From the NCBI RefSeq assembly GCF_002261425.1, contig NZ_NEVJ01000001.1, positions 682,001 through 746,000 of the forward strand: DNA of 64,000 nt. The letters are read 5' to 3'. A program made the position numbers and the translations under genes. This DNA comes from Bordetella genomosp. 9 (GTDB lineage: Bacteria > Pseudomonadota > Gammaproteobacteria > Burkholderiales > Burkholderiaceae_B). Shown in pieces: positions 8,769-17,434 of the stretch. How positions within the stretch are numbered: position 1 is the first letter of the stretch; each line of letters opens with the position of its first letter. The notes beneath the pieces are model-generated. The model did no database searches. It saw only the letters and a program-made list of their open reading frames with translations, and had not been told where the DNA came from.

Positions 8769-9998
8769 ATGCCCGAAACCCTGATCAAGGTCGATCTCGC
8801 GCAGTCGCCGTACGAAAACGAAAACATCCACAACCGCTGGCATCCCGACATTCCCATGGCCGCCTGGGTGAAACCCGGCGACGACTTCGTGCTGGAAACC
8901 TACGACTGGACCGGCGGCGCCATCAAGAACGACGACAGCGCCGACGACGTGCGCGACGTCGACCTGTCGACCGTGCATTTCCTGTCGGGCCCGGTGGGCG
9001 TCGAAGGCGCGGAGCCGGGCGACCTGCTGGTGGTGGATTTCCTGGACATCGGCGCCAAGCCGGACAGCCTGTGGGGCTTCAACGGATTCTTCAGCAAGAA
9101 CAATGGCGGCGGTTTCCTGACCGAGCATTTTCCGCAGGCGCAGAAATCCATCTGGGATTTCGAGGGCATGTTCACCAAGTCTCGCCACGTGCCCGGCGTG
9201 CGCTTCGCCGGCCTGATCCATCCCGGCCTGATCGGCTGCCTGCCCGACCAGGCCATGCTGGATACCTGGAACAAACGCGAACAGGCCCTGATCGATACCA
9301 ATCCCACCCGGGTGCCACCGTTGGCGAATCCGCCTTCGCCGCAGACCGCCCACATGGGCAAGCTGCAGGGCGCCGGCCGCGACAAGGCGGCGGCCGAAGG
9401 CGCGCGCACCGTGCCGCCGCGCGAGCATGGCGGCAATTGCGACATCAAGGACCTGTCGCGCGGATCGCGCGTGTTCTTTCCCGTCTATGTGAAGGGCGGC
9501 GGCCTGTCGGTCGGCGACCTGCATTTCTCCCAGGGCGACGGCGAGATCACCTTCTGCGGCGCCATCGAGATGGCGGGCTGGATCCACATGCGCGTGTCGC
9601 TGATCAAGGGCGGCATGGCCAAGTACGGGATCAGGAACCCCATCTTCAAGCCCAGTCCCATCACCCCGAACTACAAGGATTACCTGATCTTCGAAGGCAT
9701 CTCCGTCGACGAGGGCGGCGGCCAGCATTACCTGGACGTGCACATCGCCTACCGGCAGGCCTGCCTGAACGCCATCGAATACCTGAAGAAGTTCGGCTAC
9801 TCGGGCGCGCAGGCCTATTCCATCCTGGGCACGGCGCCGGTGCAGGGCCATATCAGCGGGGTGGTGGACATCCCGAACGCCTGCGCCACGCTGTGGCTGC
9901 CGACCGAGATATTCGAGTTCGACATCCAGCCTTCGGCCGACGGCCCGGTGAAAGCGATCAGCGGCGGGGTCGACATGCCGCTGTCGCCCGATCTCTGA
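8769..9998 (+). CDS. fmdA: Formamidase / acetamidase family enzyme
   Basis: This cytoplasmic amidohydrolase of 409 residues is full length for the FmdA/AmdA family, which hydrolyses formamide (and related short amides) to formate and ammonia. Family features include the N-terminal segment with NRWHPDIP and the central GGNCDIKDLSRGS region. It sits 18 bases after urtE and 18 before fmdB, repeating the gene order of known amide-utilisation operons. The encoded route would be amide uptake through UrtABCDE, hydrolysis by FmdA, then ammonia assimilation. No urease genes are nearby. Confidence 0.93.
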   Translation: MPETLIKVDLAQSPYENENIHNRWHPDIPMAAWVKPGDDFVLETYDWTGGAIKNDDSADDVRDVDLSTVHFLSGPVGVEGAEPGDLLVVDFLDIGAKPDSLWGFNGFFSKNNGGGFLTEHFPQAQKSIWDFEGMFTKSRHVPGVRFAGLIHPGLIGCLPDQAMLDTWNKREQALIDTNPTRVPPLANPPSPQTAHMGKLQGAGRDKAAAEGARTVPPREHGGNCDIKDLSRGSRVFFPVYVKGGGLSVGDLHFSQGDGEITFCGAIEMAGWIHMRVSLIKGGMAKYGIRNPIFKPSPITPNYKDYLIFEGISVDEGGGQHYLDVHIAYRQACLNAIEYLKKFGYSGAQAYSILGTAPVQGHISGVVDIPNACATLWLPTEIFEFDIQPSADGPVKAISGGVDMPLSPDL

Positions 9999-10016
9999 AC
10001 GGTCCCGGAGCGCGCC

Positions 10017-10349
10017 ATGCCCCTTTACGACTACTCCTGCGAGCAATGCGGCGACTTCTCCGCCATGCGGCCCATGGCGCAGTGGCGCGATCCGTCGCCC
10101 TGCCCGGAATGCGGCGCCGCCTCGGACCGCATCCTGGCCGGGGCGCCCGCGCTGGGCGCCTTGTCATCGGCGGTCAACCGGGCCCATGCCATGAATGAAC
10201 GGAACGCCAGCGAACCGCGCAGTACGCGCGGCGGGCACGGCATGAATTGCGGCTGCTGCGGCGGCGGCCGCCGTCCCGGCAAGACGCGCACCACGGCCGA
10301 CGGCGGCAAGACCTTCGCCAACAGCCGGCCGTGGATGATCAGTCATTGA
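10017..10349 (+). CDS. fmdB: FmdB-family zinc-ribbon protein
   Basis: This small protein of 110 residues begins MPLYDYSCEQCG, the hallmark of the FmdB/CxxC regulatory family. Cys pairs C8/C11 and C29/C32 form a zinc ribbon. A second, unusual cluster C78, C80, C81 lies in the C-terminal half, which is otherwise low-complexity and Gly/Arg-rich. In Methylophilus, FmdB was proposed to regulate amide metabolism; here its role is inferred from linkage to fmdA. No clear terminator follows. Confidence 0.85.
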   Translation: MPLYDYSCEQCGDFSAMRPMAQWRDPSPCPECGAASDRILAGAPALGALSSAVNRAHAMNERNASEPRSTRGGHGMNCGCCGGGRRPGKTRTTADGGKTFANSRPWMISH

Positions 10350-10440
10350 GCACCCACCGGGCTCCATATCTGTAACGATCTTTAAGGGTTATCCGCAAGC
10401 CCCGTTGCGTCTGTTCCCCCGTAAGATGTCGGCCCAAATG

Positions 10441-10459
10441 ACAGCTTGTTGAAAGCTGT
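10441..10459. promoter_or_regulatory. Perfect inverted repeat ahead of the TRAP operon
   Basis: ACAGCTT and AAGCTGT form perfect 7-base arms around a five-base spacer. The repeat is 83 bases upstream of the TRAP receptor start in the 192-base gap after fmdB. It could be an operator or a small hairpin; there is no T-run to make it a terminator. The rest of the gap shows nothing I recognise. Confidence 0.35.
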
Positions 10460-10541
10460 TGTACACAATTCCTAATCGGGACCCGCCTTACCCGGGCGGC
10501 GTCCCGAAGCCGTTCATTCCTACACCCGGGAGACATCCTCG

Positions 10542-11645
10542 ATGCAACGCCGTTCCTTCCTGAAAAAGGCCACCCTGGGCGCCGCCGCCGGTGGCGCCAC
10601 CCTCGCTTCCCCCGTTTTTGCCCAGGAATCTCCCACCCTCAACTGGCGGTTGGCCTCCAGCTTCCCGCGCAGCGCCGATGCGATCTATAGCGGCGGCGAG
10701 AACCTGGCGAAATACGTCGGCGAAGCCACCGGGGGCAAGTTCAGCATCCGCGCCTTCCCGGCCGGCGAAATCGTGCCCGCGCTGCAGGTGCTGGACGGCG
10801 TGCAGAACGGTACGGTGGAATGCGGCCACAGCGCGTCCTACTACTACTTCGGCAAGGACCCGGCGCTCAGCTTCGACGCCGCGGTTCCCTTCGGCCTGAA
10901 CACGCGCCAGATGAACGCCTGGATGCGCCACGGCGACGGCCTGAAGCTGCTGCGCGAGCTGTTCAAGACCTATAACGTGGTCAACTTCCCGTGCGGCTAT
11001 ACCGGCACCCAGATGGGCGGCTGGTTCCGCAACGAGATCAAGTCGGTCGACGACCTGAAAGGCCTGAAATTCCGCATGAGCGCCTTCGCGGGCGCGGTGT
11101 TGTCGCGGCTGGGCGTGGTGCCGCAGCAGATCGCCGGCGGAGACATCTACCCGGCCCTGGAGAAGGGCACCATCGACGGCGCCGAATGGATCGGACCCTA
11201 CGACGACGAAAAGCTCGGCTTCAACAAGGTCGCCAAATACTATTACTTTCCGGGCTGGTGGGAAGGCACGCTGCAGGTCTCGCTGTACGTCAACCAGGAG
11301 GCCTACAACAAGCTGCCCAAGCACTACCAGGCCGTGCTGGAGCAGGCCAGCGCCGCGGCGACCAACGACATGATCGCCAAGTACGACGCGGAAAACCCGG
11401 CTGCGTTGCGTCGCCTGATCGCCAACGGCGCGCAGCTGCGGGCCTTCCCCAAGCCGGTGATGGATGCCTGCTATGCCGAGTCGCTCAAGGTCTACGAGGA
11501 AATGAGCGCCAAGAGCCCCATGTTCAAAAAGCTCTACGAAAGCATGGTGGCCTTCCGCGACAACGAAATCCCGTGGTTCCGCGTGGCGGACGGCAGCTTC
11601 GACGGCTACATGGGCACCATAGGGCGCAACAACGGCGGCAAGTAA
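10542..11645 (+). CDS. dctP: TRAP transporter solute-binding protein, TakP-like
   Basis: This 367-residue periplasmic receptor of the DctP family begins with a Tat-type signal (RRSFLKK at 3-9, cleavage near residue 27). Its body closely follows the 2-oxoacid/mannitol-chloroaromatic branch typified by Rhodobacter TakP. Shared segments include WRLASSFPRS, AFPAGEIVPALQVLD, GGDIYPALEKGTIDGAEW and YYYFPGWWEG. 2-Oxo acids such as pyruvate are therefore the first guess for its ligand, by family resemblance only. GGGAGA precedes the ATG. It is followed by dctQ after 10 bases. Confidence 0.9.
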   Translation: MQRRSFLKKATLGAAAGGATLASPVFAQESPTLNWRLASSFPRSADAIYSGGENLAKYVGEATGGKFSIRAFPAGEIVPALQVLDGVQNGTVECGHSASYYYFGKDPALSFDAAVPFGLNTRQMNAWMRHGDGLKLLRELFKTYNVVNFPCGYTGTQMGGWFRNEIKSVDDLKGLKFRMSAFAGAVLSRLGVVPQQIAGGDIYPALEKGTIDGAEWIGPYDDEKLGFNKVAKYYYFPGWWEGTLQVSLYVNQEAYNKLPKHYQAVLEQASAAATNDMIAKYDAENPAALRRLIANGAQLRAFPKPVMDACYAESLKVYEEMSAKSPMFKKLYESMVAFRDNEIPWFRVADGSFDGYMGTIGRNNGGK

Positions 11646-11655
11646 GCGAGCAGCA

Positions 11656-12309
11656 ATGGAATCCCTACTTGCCCTGTCGCGTCTGGTCGACGCGATCAAC
11701 CTGCGCGTGGGCCGCGCCGTCACCTGGGTGACGCTGCTGGTGGTGCTGGTCAGCGCCGGCAACGCGGTGGTGCGCAAGGTGCTGCACACCAGCTCGAACG
11801 CCTGGCTGGAGCTGCAATGGTATATGTTCGGGGCGATGTTCCTGCTGGCCTCGGGCTATACGCTGCTGAAGAACGAGCACGTGCGCGTGGACATCCTGTC
11901 CTCGCGCCTGCCGCGGCGCAAGCAGATCTGGATCGAGATCTTCGGCGTGGTGTTCTTCCTGCTGCCGGCGTGCGTACTGATCCTGGTGCTGTCCTGGCCG
12001 GTGTTCGTCGATTCCTTCGTCACGAATGAACAGTCTTCGAACTCCGGCGGGCTGGTGCGCTGGCCGGTCAAGCTGCTGATCCCGGCGGGTTTCGCGCTGC
12101 TGGTGCTGGCGGGGGTGTCGCACCTGATCAAGTGCGTGGGCTTCCTGCGGGGCCGCTGCGAGGATCCGGGCAAACGCGACGGCGCCCGTTCGGCCGAAGA
12201 GGAACTGGCCGAGGAGATCGCCCGCGAGGCGCAGGCCCGCGAAGCCGCCGCGCTGGCGCAGGCCGCGGCGCCGGCCGGCCCGGCCGATTCCCGCGACGGA
12301 GGGCGCTGA
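11656..12309 (+). CDS. dctQ: TRAP transporter small permease DctQ
   Basis: This 217-residue membrane protein has four predicted helices, including the segment with LELQWYMFGAMFLLASGY typical of the large-type DctQ family. The C-terminal 50 residues form a Glu/Ala-rich tail that is long for the family and probably cytoplasmic. It ends one base before dctM starts, and should bridge receptor and DctM. Confidence 0.88.
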   Translation: MESLLALSRLVDAINLRVGRAVTWVTLLVVLVSAGNAVVRKVLHTSSNAWLELQWYMFGAMFLLASGYTLLKNEHVRVDILSSRLPRRKQIWIEIFGVVFFLLPACVLILVLSWPVFVDSFVTNEQSSNSGGLVRWPVKLLIPAGFALLVLAGVSHLIKCVGFLRGRCEDPGKRDGARSAEEELAEEIAREAQAREAAALAQAAAPAGPADSRDGGR

Positions 12310-12310
12310 G

Positions 12311-13978
12311 ATGGATTTCCTCATCGCCAACCTCGCGCCCATCATGTTCGCCACCCTGGTGGTGTTCCTGCTGCTGGGCTTTCCCGTCGCCTTCGCGCTG
12401 GCGGCCAACGGCATCCTGTACGGCCTGATCGGCATCGAGCTGGGGCTGCTCACGCCCGCGCTGTTCCAGGCCCTGCCGCAGCGCATCTTCGGCATCATCT
12501 CCAACGACACGCTGCTGGCGGTGCCGTTCTTCACCCTGATGGGCCTGGTGCTGGAGCGATCCGGCATGGCCGAAGACCTGCTGGAGACCATCGGCCAGCT
12601 GTTCGGCACCGTGCGCGGCGGCCTGGCCTTTGCCGTGGTGTTCGTCGGCGCCATGCTGGCGGCGACCACCGGCGTGGTGTCCGCATCGGTGATCTCGATG
12701 GGCCTGATCTCGCTGCCCATCATGCTGCGTTACGGCTACGACCGGCGCCTGGCCAGCGGCGTGATCGCCGCATCGGGCACACTATCGCAGATCATTCCGC
12801 CGTCGCTGGTGCTGATCATCCTGGCCGACCAGCTGGGCCGCTCCATCGGCGACATGTACCGCGCGGCGATGGTGCCGGGCTTCGTGCTGGCGGGGCTGTA
12901 CATCGTCTACGTGGCCATCATGTGCGTGATCAAGCCCGCGTCGGCGCCGGCCCTGCCGGAAGAGGCCCGGCGTTTCCGCGAAGACAACGGCACGCGCGGC
13001 GGCCGCTCGCTGCTGGTGCTGATGGCGATCTCGGTGACGGTGGCCTGGGCGCTGGGCCAGTGGATGGAGAACGACACGGCGCCCGCCGACGAGCGCATCG
13101 TGCTCAGCCTGCTGTTGTGGGGGTTGACCGCCTTCGTCATCGCCATCGTCAACAAGGTGCTCAGGCTGGGCCTGCTGTCGGCGCTGGCCGAACGCGTCAC
13201 CTTCGTGATGATCCCGCCGCTGTTCCTGATCTTCCTGGTGCTGGGCACCATCTTCATCGGCGTGGCCACGCCCACCGAGGGCGGCGCCATGGGCGCGGTC
13301 GGCGCCATCGCCATGGCGCTGGCGCGCAAGCGCCTGACCCTGGACCTGATGAAGCAGGCCATGGACACGACTACCAAGCTGTCCTGCTTCGTGGTGTTCA
13401 TCCTGGTGGGATCGACGGTGTTCGGGCTGACCTTCCGAGGCGTGAACGGCGACCTGTGGGTGGAGCACCTGCTGACCGGCCTGCCGGGCGGGCAGTGGGG
13501 CTTCCTGATCGTGGTCAGCGTGCTGACCTTCGTGCTGGCGTTCTTCCTGGACTTCTTCGAACTGGCCTTCATCATCGTGCCGCTGCTGGGACCGGTGGCC
13601 GAGAAGATGGGCATCGACCTGATCTGGTTCGGCGTGATCCTGGCGGTGAACATGCAGACGTCCTTCATGCATCCGCCGTTCGGTTTCGCGCTGTTCTACC
13701 TGCGCTCGGTCGCGCCCAAGGATCCGTACCGCGACAAGGTCACGGGCCGCACGATCGCACCGGTGACCACCGGGCAGATCTACTGGGGTTCGGTGCCGTT
13801 CATCGTGATCCAGCTGGCGATGGTGGCGATGGTCATGCTGATGCCCGCGATGGTGATGCATTACAAGGGCGACCAGTCGCAGGTCGACCCGTCGTCGGTG
13901 AAGATAGACGTGCAGGGCGGCTACGGCGGCAGCGTCTACGGCAACGATAGCGGCGACGCCGGCGCGCTTTTCAAATAG
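12311..13978 (+). CDS. dctM: TRAP transporter large permease DctM
   Basis: This integral membrane protein of 555 residues forms the sodium-coupled translocation channel of the TRAP system. It is longer than the roughly 430-residue DctM proteins, as expected for the TakM/mannitol branch that carries extra helices in the middle. The segment GVATPTEGGAMGAVGA marks the second repeat. The last eight bases overlap the 3' end of the convergent amidase gene, and no terminator separates them. Confidence 0.9.
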   Translation: MDFLIANLAPIMFATLVVFLLLGFPVAFALAANGILYGLIGIELGLLTPALFQALPQRIFGIISNDTLLAVPFFTLMGLVLERSGMAEDLLETIGQLFGTVRGGLAFAVVFVGAMLAATTGVVSASVISMGLISLPIMLRYGYDRRLASGVIAASGTLSQIIPPSLVLIILADQLGRSIGDMYRAAMVPGFVLAGLYIVYVAIMCVIKPASAPALPEEARRFREDNGTRGGRSLLVLMAISVTVAWALGQWMENDTAPADERIVLSLLLWGLTAFVIAIVNKVLRLGLLSALAERVTFVMIPPLFLIFLVLGTIFIGVATPTEGGAMGAVGAIAMALARKRLTLDLMKQAMDTTTKLSCFVVFILVGSTVFGLTFRGVNGDLWVEHLLTGLPGGQWGFLIVVSVLTFVLAFFLDFFELAFIIVPLLGPVAEKMGIDLIWFGVILAVNMQTSFMHPPFGFALFYLRSVAPKDPYRDKVTGRTIAPVTTGQIYWGSVPFIVIQLAMVAMVMLMPAMVMHYKGDQSQVDPSSVKIDVQGGYGGSVYGNDSGDAGALFK

Positions 13979-15389
13979 CAGGCTGGCGGTAATGCTGCGG
14001 CGTCAGCGCCTCGAAGGCCAGGGCGCGCCGCAGCAGGTCTCCATCGCGGCCCAACGATCCCACGAACTGGATGCCGATCGGCAGCCCGGCCGCGTCGTAG
14101 CCGTTGGGCAGGCTGATGGCGGGATTGCCCGTCATGTTGAACGGCATGGTCCAGGGGAACCAGTTGCTGCGTATGCCTTCGATGCGGCGGCCGGCGATCT
14201 CGAAGGGCTCGAACAGGTCCTGCTCCAGCGGCAGCGCCGGCCGCAGCAGCGTCGGCGTCACCAGCATATCCGCGTCGGCCAGCAGGCTTTCGACATGGCG
14301 GAACAGCCGCGTCCGGGCGAACATGGCTTCCTGGTAATCCGCCGCCGTGTATGACTGGGCGGATTCGATCTGCCGGATGAAGGTCGCGCTGAAGTCGGCC
14401 GGCCGTTCCTGGACCAGCTTGCCGAAGCGCGCGCGCCACACCGTGTGATTGACGGTGCGCCATATCGGTTCGACGTCGAACTCGTCGCCGGCGTCGAAGG
14501 CCTGCAGCCGCGCGCCCGCGTCCGCCATGATTTTCAATGCATCGGCGAACGCCTGCTCCACGGAGGCCTCGACCAGCTTGCCGCGCGGGGCCAGGCAATA
14601 CTTGATCCGGCAACCGTGCAAGGAAGGTGTCGTCCCATCCATGATCGCGGCGCTGCCGCGCGCCATGGACCAGGGATCGCAACCGTCCGCGCCGGCCATG
14701 GCGTCGAGCATGACGACGGTGTCCATGACGGTGCGCGAAATGGGCGTGACATAGGTCTGGTTGCCGTAGGTGTCCTGCGCCTGGCTGTGCGGGACCACGC
14801 CCAGGCCTTGCTTGAGCCCGACCACGCCGTTCACCGACGCGGGAATGCGGGTCGAGCCGCCGCCATCGGTGGCGATGCCGATCGCGCCGATGCCCGTGGC
14901 CACCGCGACGGCCGCGCCGCCGCTGGATCCCCCGCTGGAGTGTCGGGCGCTCCATGCGTTGCGCGTATCGCCGAACAGCGGCGAGCGCGTGATCGACTGG
15001 CTGCCGAATTCAGGCGTGGTCGTCTTGCCGAACAGGATGGCGCCTGCCTGCTTCAGCCGCGCGACGGCCACCGCGTCCTGCGTCGGCACGTGGTCCTTGT
15101 AGGCCAGCGTTCCGTAGGTCGTGCGTATGCCGGCCGTGTCGACCAGGTCTTTCGCCGCGTAGGGAATGCCGTGCAGGGGACCGCGATACCGGCCCGCCAT
15201 GATCTCGCTTTCCGCTGCCTTGGCCGCGTCCATGGCGGCGTCGCCGCATAGCGTGATGAAGCAGTTCAGCGCGGGCTGCAGGCGTTCGGCCCGTTCCAGC
15301 GTCGCGCGGACCAGCTCGACCGGCGACACGGCTTTTGCCTTGATCAATTTGCCCAGCTCGACAGCCGACGTATAGCTCAGGTCGCTCAT
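13971..15389 (-). CDS. Amidase signature family enzyme
   Basis: This 472-residue amidase carries the Ser-cisSer-Lys triad: K80 in YAAKDLVDT, cis-Ser S155 in SSGGSSGGAA and nucleophile S179 in ATDGGGSTR. The start at 15389 has GGGGAAGAG just upstream; a longer frame exists but reads through the promoter region. The substrate cannot be read from the sequence: aryl or aliphatic amides are typical, and the family also includes GatA, from which it differs by standing alone. It is convergent with the TRAP operon and divergent from the Bug receptor at 15529, so it may be coregulated with either. Confidence 0.9.
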   Translation of the reverse strand: MSDLSYTSAVELGKLIKAKAVSPVELVRATLERAERLQPALNCFITLCGDAAMDAAKAAESEIMAGRYRGPLHGIPYAAKDLVDTAGIRTTYGTLAYKDHVPTQDAVAVARLKQAGAILFGKTTTPEFGSQSITRSPLFGDTRNAWSARHSSGGSSGGAAVAVATGIGAIGIATDGGGSTRIPASVNGVVGLKQGLGVVPHSQAQDTYGNQTYVTPISRTVMDTVVMLDAMAGADGCDPWSMARGSAAIMDGTTPSLHGCRIKYCLAPRGKLVEASVEQAFADALKIMADAGARLQAFDAGDEFDVEPIWRTVNHTVWRARFGKLVQERPADFSATFIRQIESAQSYTAADYQEAMFARTRLFRHVESLLADADMLVTPTLLRPALPLEQDLFEPFEIAGRRIEGIRSNWFPWTMPFNMTGNPAISLPNGYDAAGLPIGIQFVGSLGRDGDLLRRALAFEALTPQHYRQPAI

Positions 15390-15528
15390 CTCTTCCCCGG
15401 TGAGGCGCGCCCGCATGGGTAAGTACCGATGTAGATACAAGCGCGGCGCGCTTAGTATCCCAGAAAATCCGGCGGGCGTTCCAGGACGCGGGCCGGCCCC
15501 AGGCAGGTCCCTATATGAGGTGGAAGTA

Positions 15529-16557
15529 ATGACGAAGCAGTACGCAGCCATTCATGCCAAACCGGCGCGCTTTCTGCGCGCCGCCGTGCTGATGGTGTCG
15601 GGGTGGTCGATGGCCGTGTCCTGCGCCCACGCCCAGGGCGCACAGCCTGCTGACGGCCTGCCCAACGGATTGATCAAGATCGTGGTCGGCTTCGCGCCCG
15701 GCGGGGCGGCGGACCTGACGGCGCGTACCTTCGCCGAGCAGCTGTCGAAGGAAGGCGTCAAGGAAGTCATCGTCGACAACCGGCCCGGAGCGTCGACGCG
15801 CATCGCCAACAGCTACGTGCAGCGCGCCGCGCCCGATGGCCTGACGCTGCTGCTGGCGACGTCGCCGGCCTTCACCATCTATCCGCACACCTACAAGAAC
15901 CTGGGCTATGACGGCGACAAGGATTTCCGTCCCATCGCGCTGCTGGTGGACATACCCACCGCCATCGTCACCGGCGCCGGCCAACCCTACGGCAATATGA
16001 AGGAGTATGTCGCCTGGGCCAAGGCGCACCCGGCCAATGCCACCGTGGGGCTGGCCGCGCAAGGCAGCTCGGGGCAGTTGGGCACGATCGCGCTGGGCAA
16101 GGCGATCGGCGTGGACATCGCCCCGGTGGTGTACAAGGGCGCCTCGCCCATGCTGGTGGATGTGGCCAGCGACCGCGTATCGATGGGCTGGGATGCCGCG
16201 GCCAGCATGATGCCGCTCTATCAAGGCGGCAAAATCAAGTTCCTGGGGCTGAGCGGGTCGGATCGCCTGGCCTCCCTGCCCGACGTGCCGACAGCCAGGG
16301 AGCAGGGCTTTCCGCAATTCGAAGCCGCCACCAGCTTCTATGCGATTTTCGCGCCGGCAGGTTTGCCCGACAAGACCGCGGCGGCGCTGGAACGCGTGTT
16401 CCTGAAGGCCGCGCAGGATCCCGCGTTGGTAAAGCGCCTGCAGGAGAACGGCCTGATCGTGAAGCCCATGGATCATGCGCAACTGGCCGCGCGTGTGCGC
16501 AAGGAGCGCGATTACTGGGCGCCTGTCGCCAAGCAGGCCGGCTTCCAGTTCGAATGA
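15529..16557 (+). CDS. Bug/TctC-family periplasmic solute receptor
   Basis: This 342-residue tripartite-tricarboxylate-transporter receptor has a signal peptide ending near residue 36 (CAHAQGA). It shows the family signatures VVGFAPGGAADLTAR and VDNRPGASTRIA, the latter diverging from the usual NKPGA(G/S). No TctA or TctB gene is adjacent. GAGGTGG precedes the ATG. Its position divergent from the amidase suggests its ligand may be an amide-derived acid, but this is only context. Confidence 0.9.
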   Translation: MTKQYAAIHAKPARFLRAAVLMVSGWSMAVSCAHAQGAQPADGLPNGLIKIVVGFAPGGAADLTARTFAEQLSKEGVKEVIVDNRPGASTRIANSYVQRAAPDGLTLLLATSPAFTIYPHTYKNLGYDGDKDFRPIALLVDIPTAIVTGAGQPYGNMKEYVAWAKAHPANATVGLAAQGSSGQLGTIALGKAIGVDIAPVVYKGASPMLVDVASDRVSMGWDAAASMMPLYQGGKIKFLGLSGSDRLASLPDVPTAREQGFPQFEAATSFYAIFAPAGLPDKTAAALERVFLKAAQDPALVKRLQENGLIVKPMDHAQLAARVRKERDYWAPVAKQAGFQFE

Positions 16558-16563
16558 GTCGCC

Positions 16564-16589
16564 GCGATGCGGACACGCGTCCGCATCGC
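16564..16589. terminator. Perfect hairpin between convergent genes
   Basis: GCGATGCGGAC and its exact complement form an 11-base stem with a four-base loop, placed between the convergent Bug receptor and phosphoesterase genes. It lacks a T-run on either strand, so if it stops transcription it does so without a canonical intrinsic tail. The position supports a bidirectional terminator role. Confidence 0.45.
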
Positions 16590-16597
16590 CCGCCGCT

Positions 16598-17434
16598 TCA
16601 GTCGATCAGCTTGCCGCTTTCGTGGAAAGGATGCGGCCCGTCGAAATCGCCGATGGGCGCCAGATGGCTGACGACGCGGCCATCCTGGCCCAAGGCGTAC
16701 AGCCGGAAAGCCGGGGGCTCCAGCACCCACGCCGACGGCGCGTCGGGCGACAGGTCCAGGCAGACCTGGTGCGCGGGGCTGGGACAGACCGTCGCGATGG
16801 TGCCCCCGAAGCGCTTTTCGATGGCGCGATGGTCATGGCCGCAGATCACGCGTTCGACATTGGGGTGCCGCGCGATCACCGCTTCCAGCGCCGCGCTGCC
16901 TTCGCGCAGGCCGATCGCGTCCATGTGCCCGATGAAGGTCTCGAAGGGCGGATGATGCAGGGCCACGATGACGGGCTCGCCATCATGGGCCGACAGGGTC
17001 GTCTCCAGCCAGTCGAGCTGATCGGGGCCGATCGCGCCATCGCTGCGGCCCGCCACGCTGGTGTCCAGCGCGACCACGCGCAGGCCGCCTATCTTCACGG
17101 CGTAGCGCACCGGGCCCGCTTCGCCCAGGTAGGTGTGCGCCGGAAAACTGCGGCGCAGCTGGTCTCGGTCATCGTGATTGCCCGGCAGCAGGTAGGTCGG
17201 CATGCCCAGTCCGCTCAGCAGCTCGGCCAGGTGCGCGTATTCCTCGGCCCGGCCGAAGTCGGTCAGGTCGCCCGTCAGGATCACGGCGTCAGGCCGCTGC
17301 TTCAGCGACATGACGGCCTGCACCGCGCGACGCAGGTAGGGCGCCGTGTCGATGCGTCCGTAGGCCAGGCGTCCGGGTTCGCGGATATGCGGATCGGAAA
17401 GCTGGGCGATCAATGTGGTCATGGCCATGGTCAT
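16598..17434 (-). CDS. Calcineurin-like (CpdA-type) phosphodiesterase
   Basis: This 278-residue metallophosphoesterase has the complete two-metal site: D14/H16 in QLSDPHIR, D56 in LTGDLTDFG, N86/H87 in PGNHDD, a His in ALHHPPF and the closing GHDH motif in VICGHDHRA. Sequence and length match class III cyclic-nucleotide phosphodiesterases such as CpdA and GpdQ-like glycerophosphodiesterases. The start at 17434 is preferred because its ATGA overlaps the upstream MFS stop; internal ATGs lie two and four codons later. Coupling to a transporter favours hydrolysis of an imported phosphodiester over cAMP turnover, but both remain possible. Confidence 0.88.
   Translation of the reverse strand: MTMAMTTLIAQLSDPHIREPGRLAYGRIDTAPYLRRAVQAVMSLKQRPDAVILTGDLTDFGRAEEYAHLAELLSGLGMPTYLLPGNHDDRDQLRRSFPAHTYLGEAGPVRYAVKIGGLRVVALDTSVAGRSDGAIGPDQLDWLETTLSAHDGEPVIVALHHPPFETFIGHMDAIGLREGSAALEAVIARHPNVERVICGHDHRAIEKRFGGTIATVCPSPAHQVCLDLSPDAPSAWVLEPPAFRLYALGQDGRVVSHLAPIGDFDGPHPFHESGKLID

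Noticed and set aside
7743..10046. Minus-strand frame of 767 codons across urtD to fmdA
   Set aside because: It opposes three genes with clear motifs and has no domain of its own.
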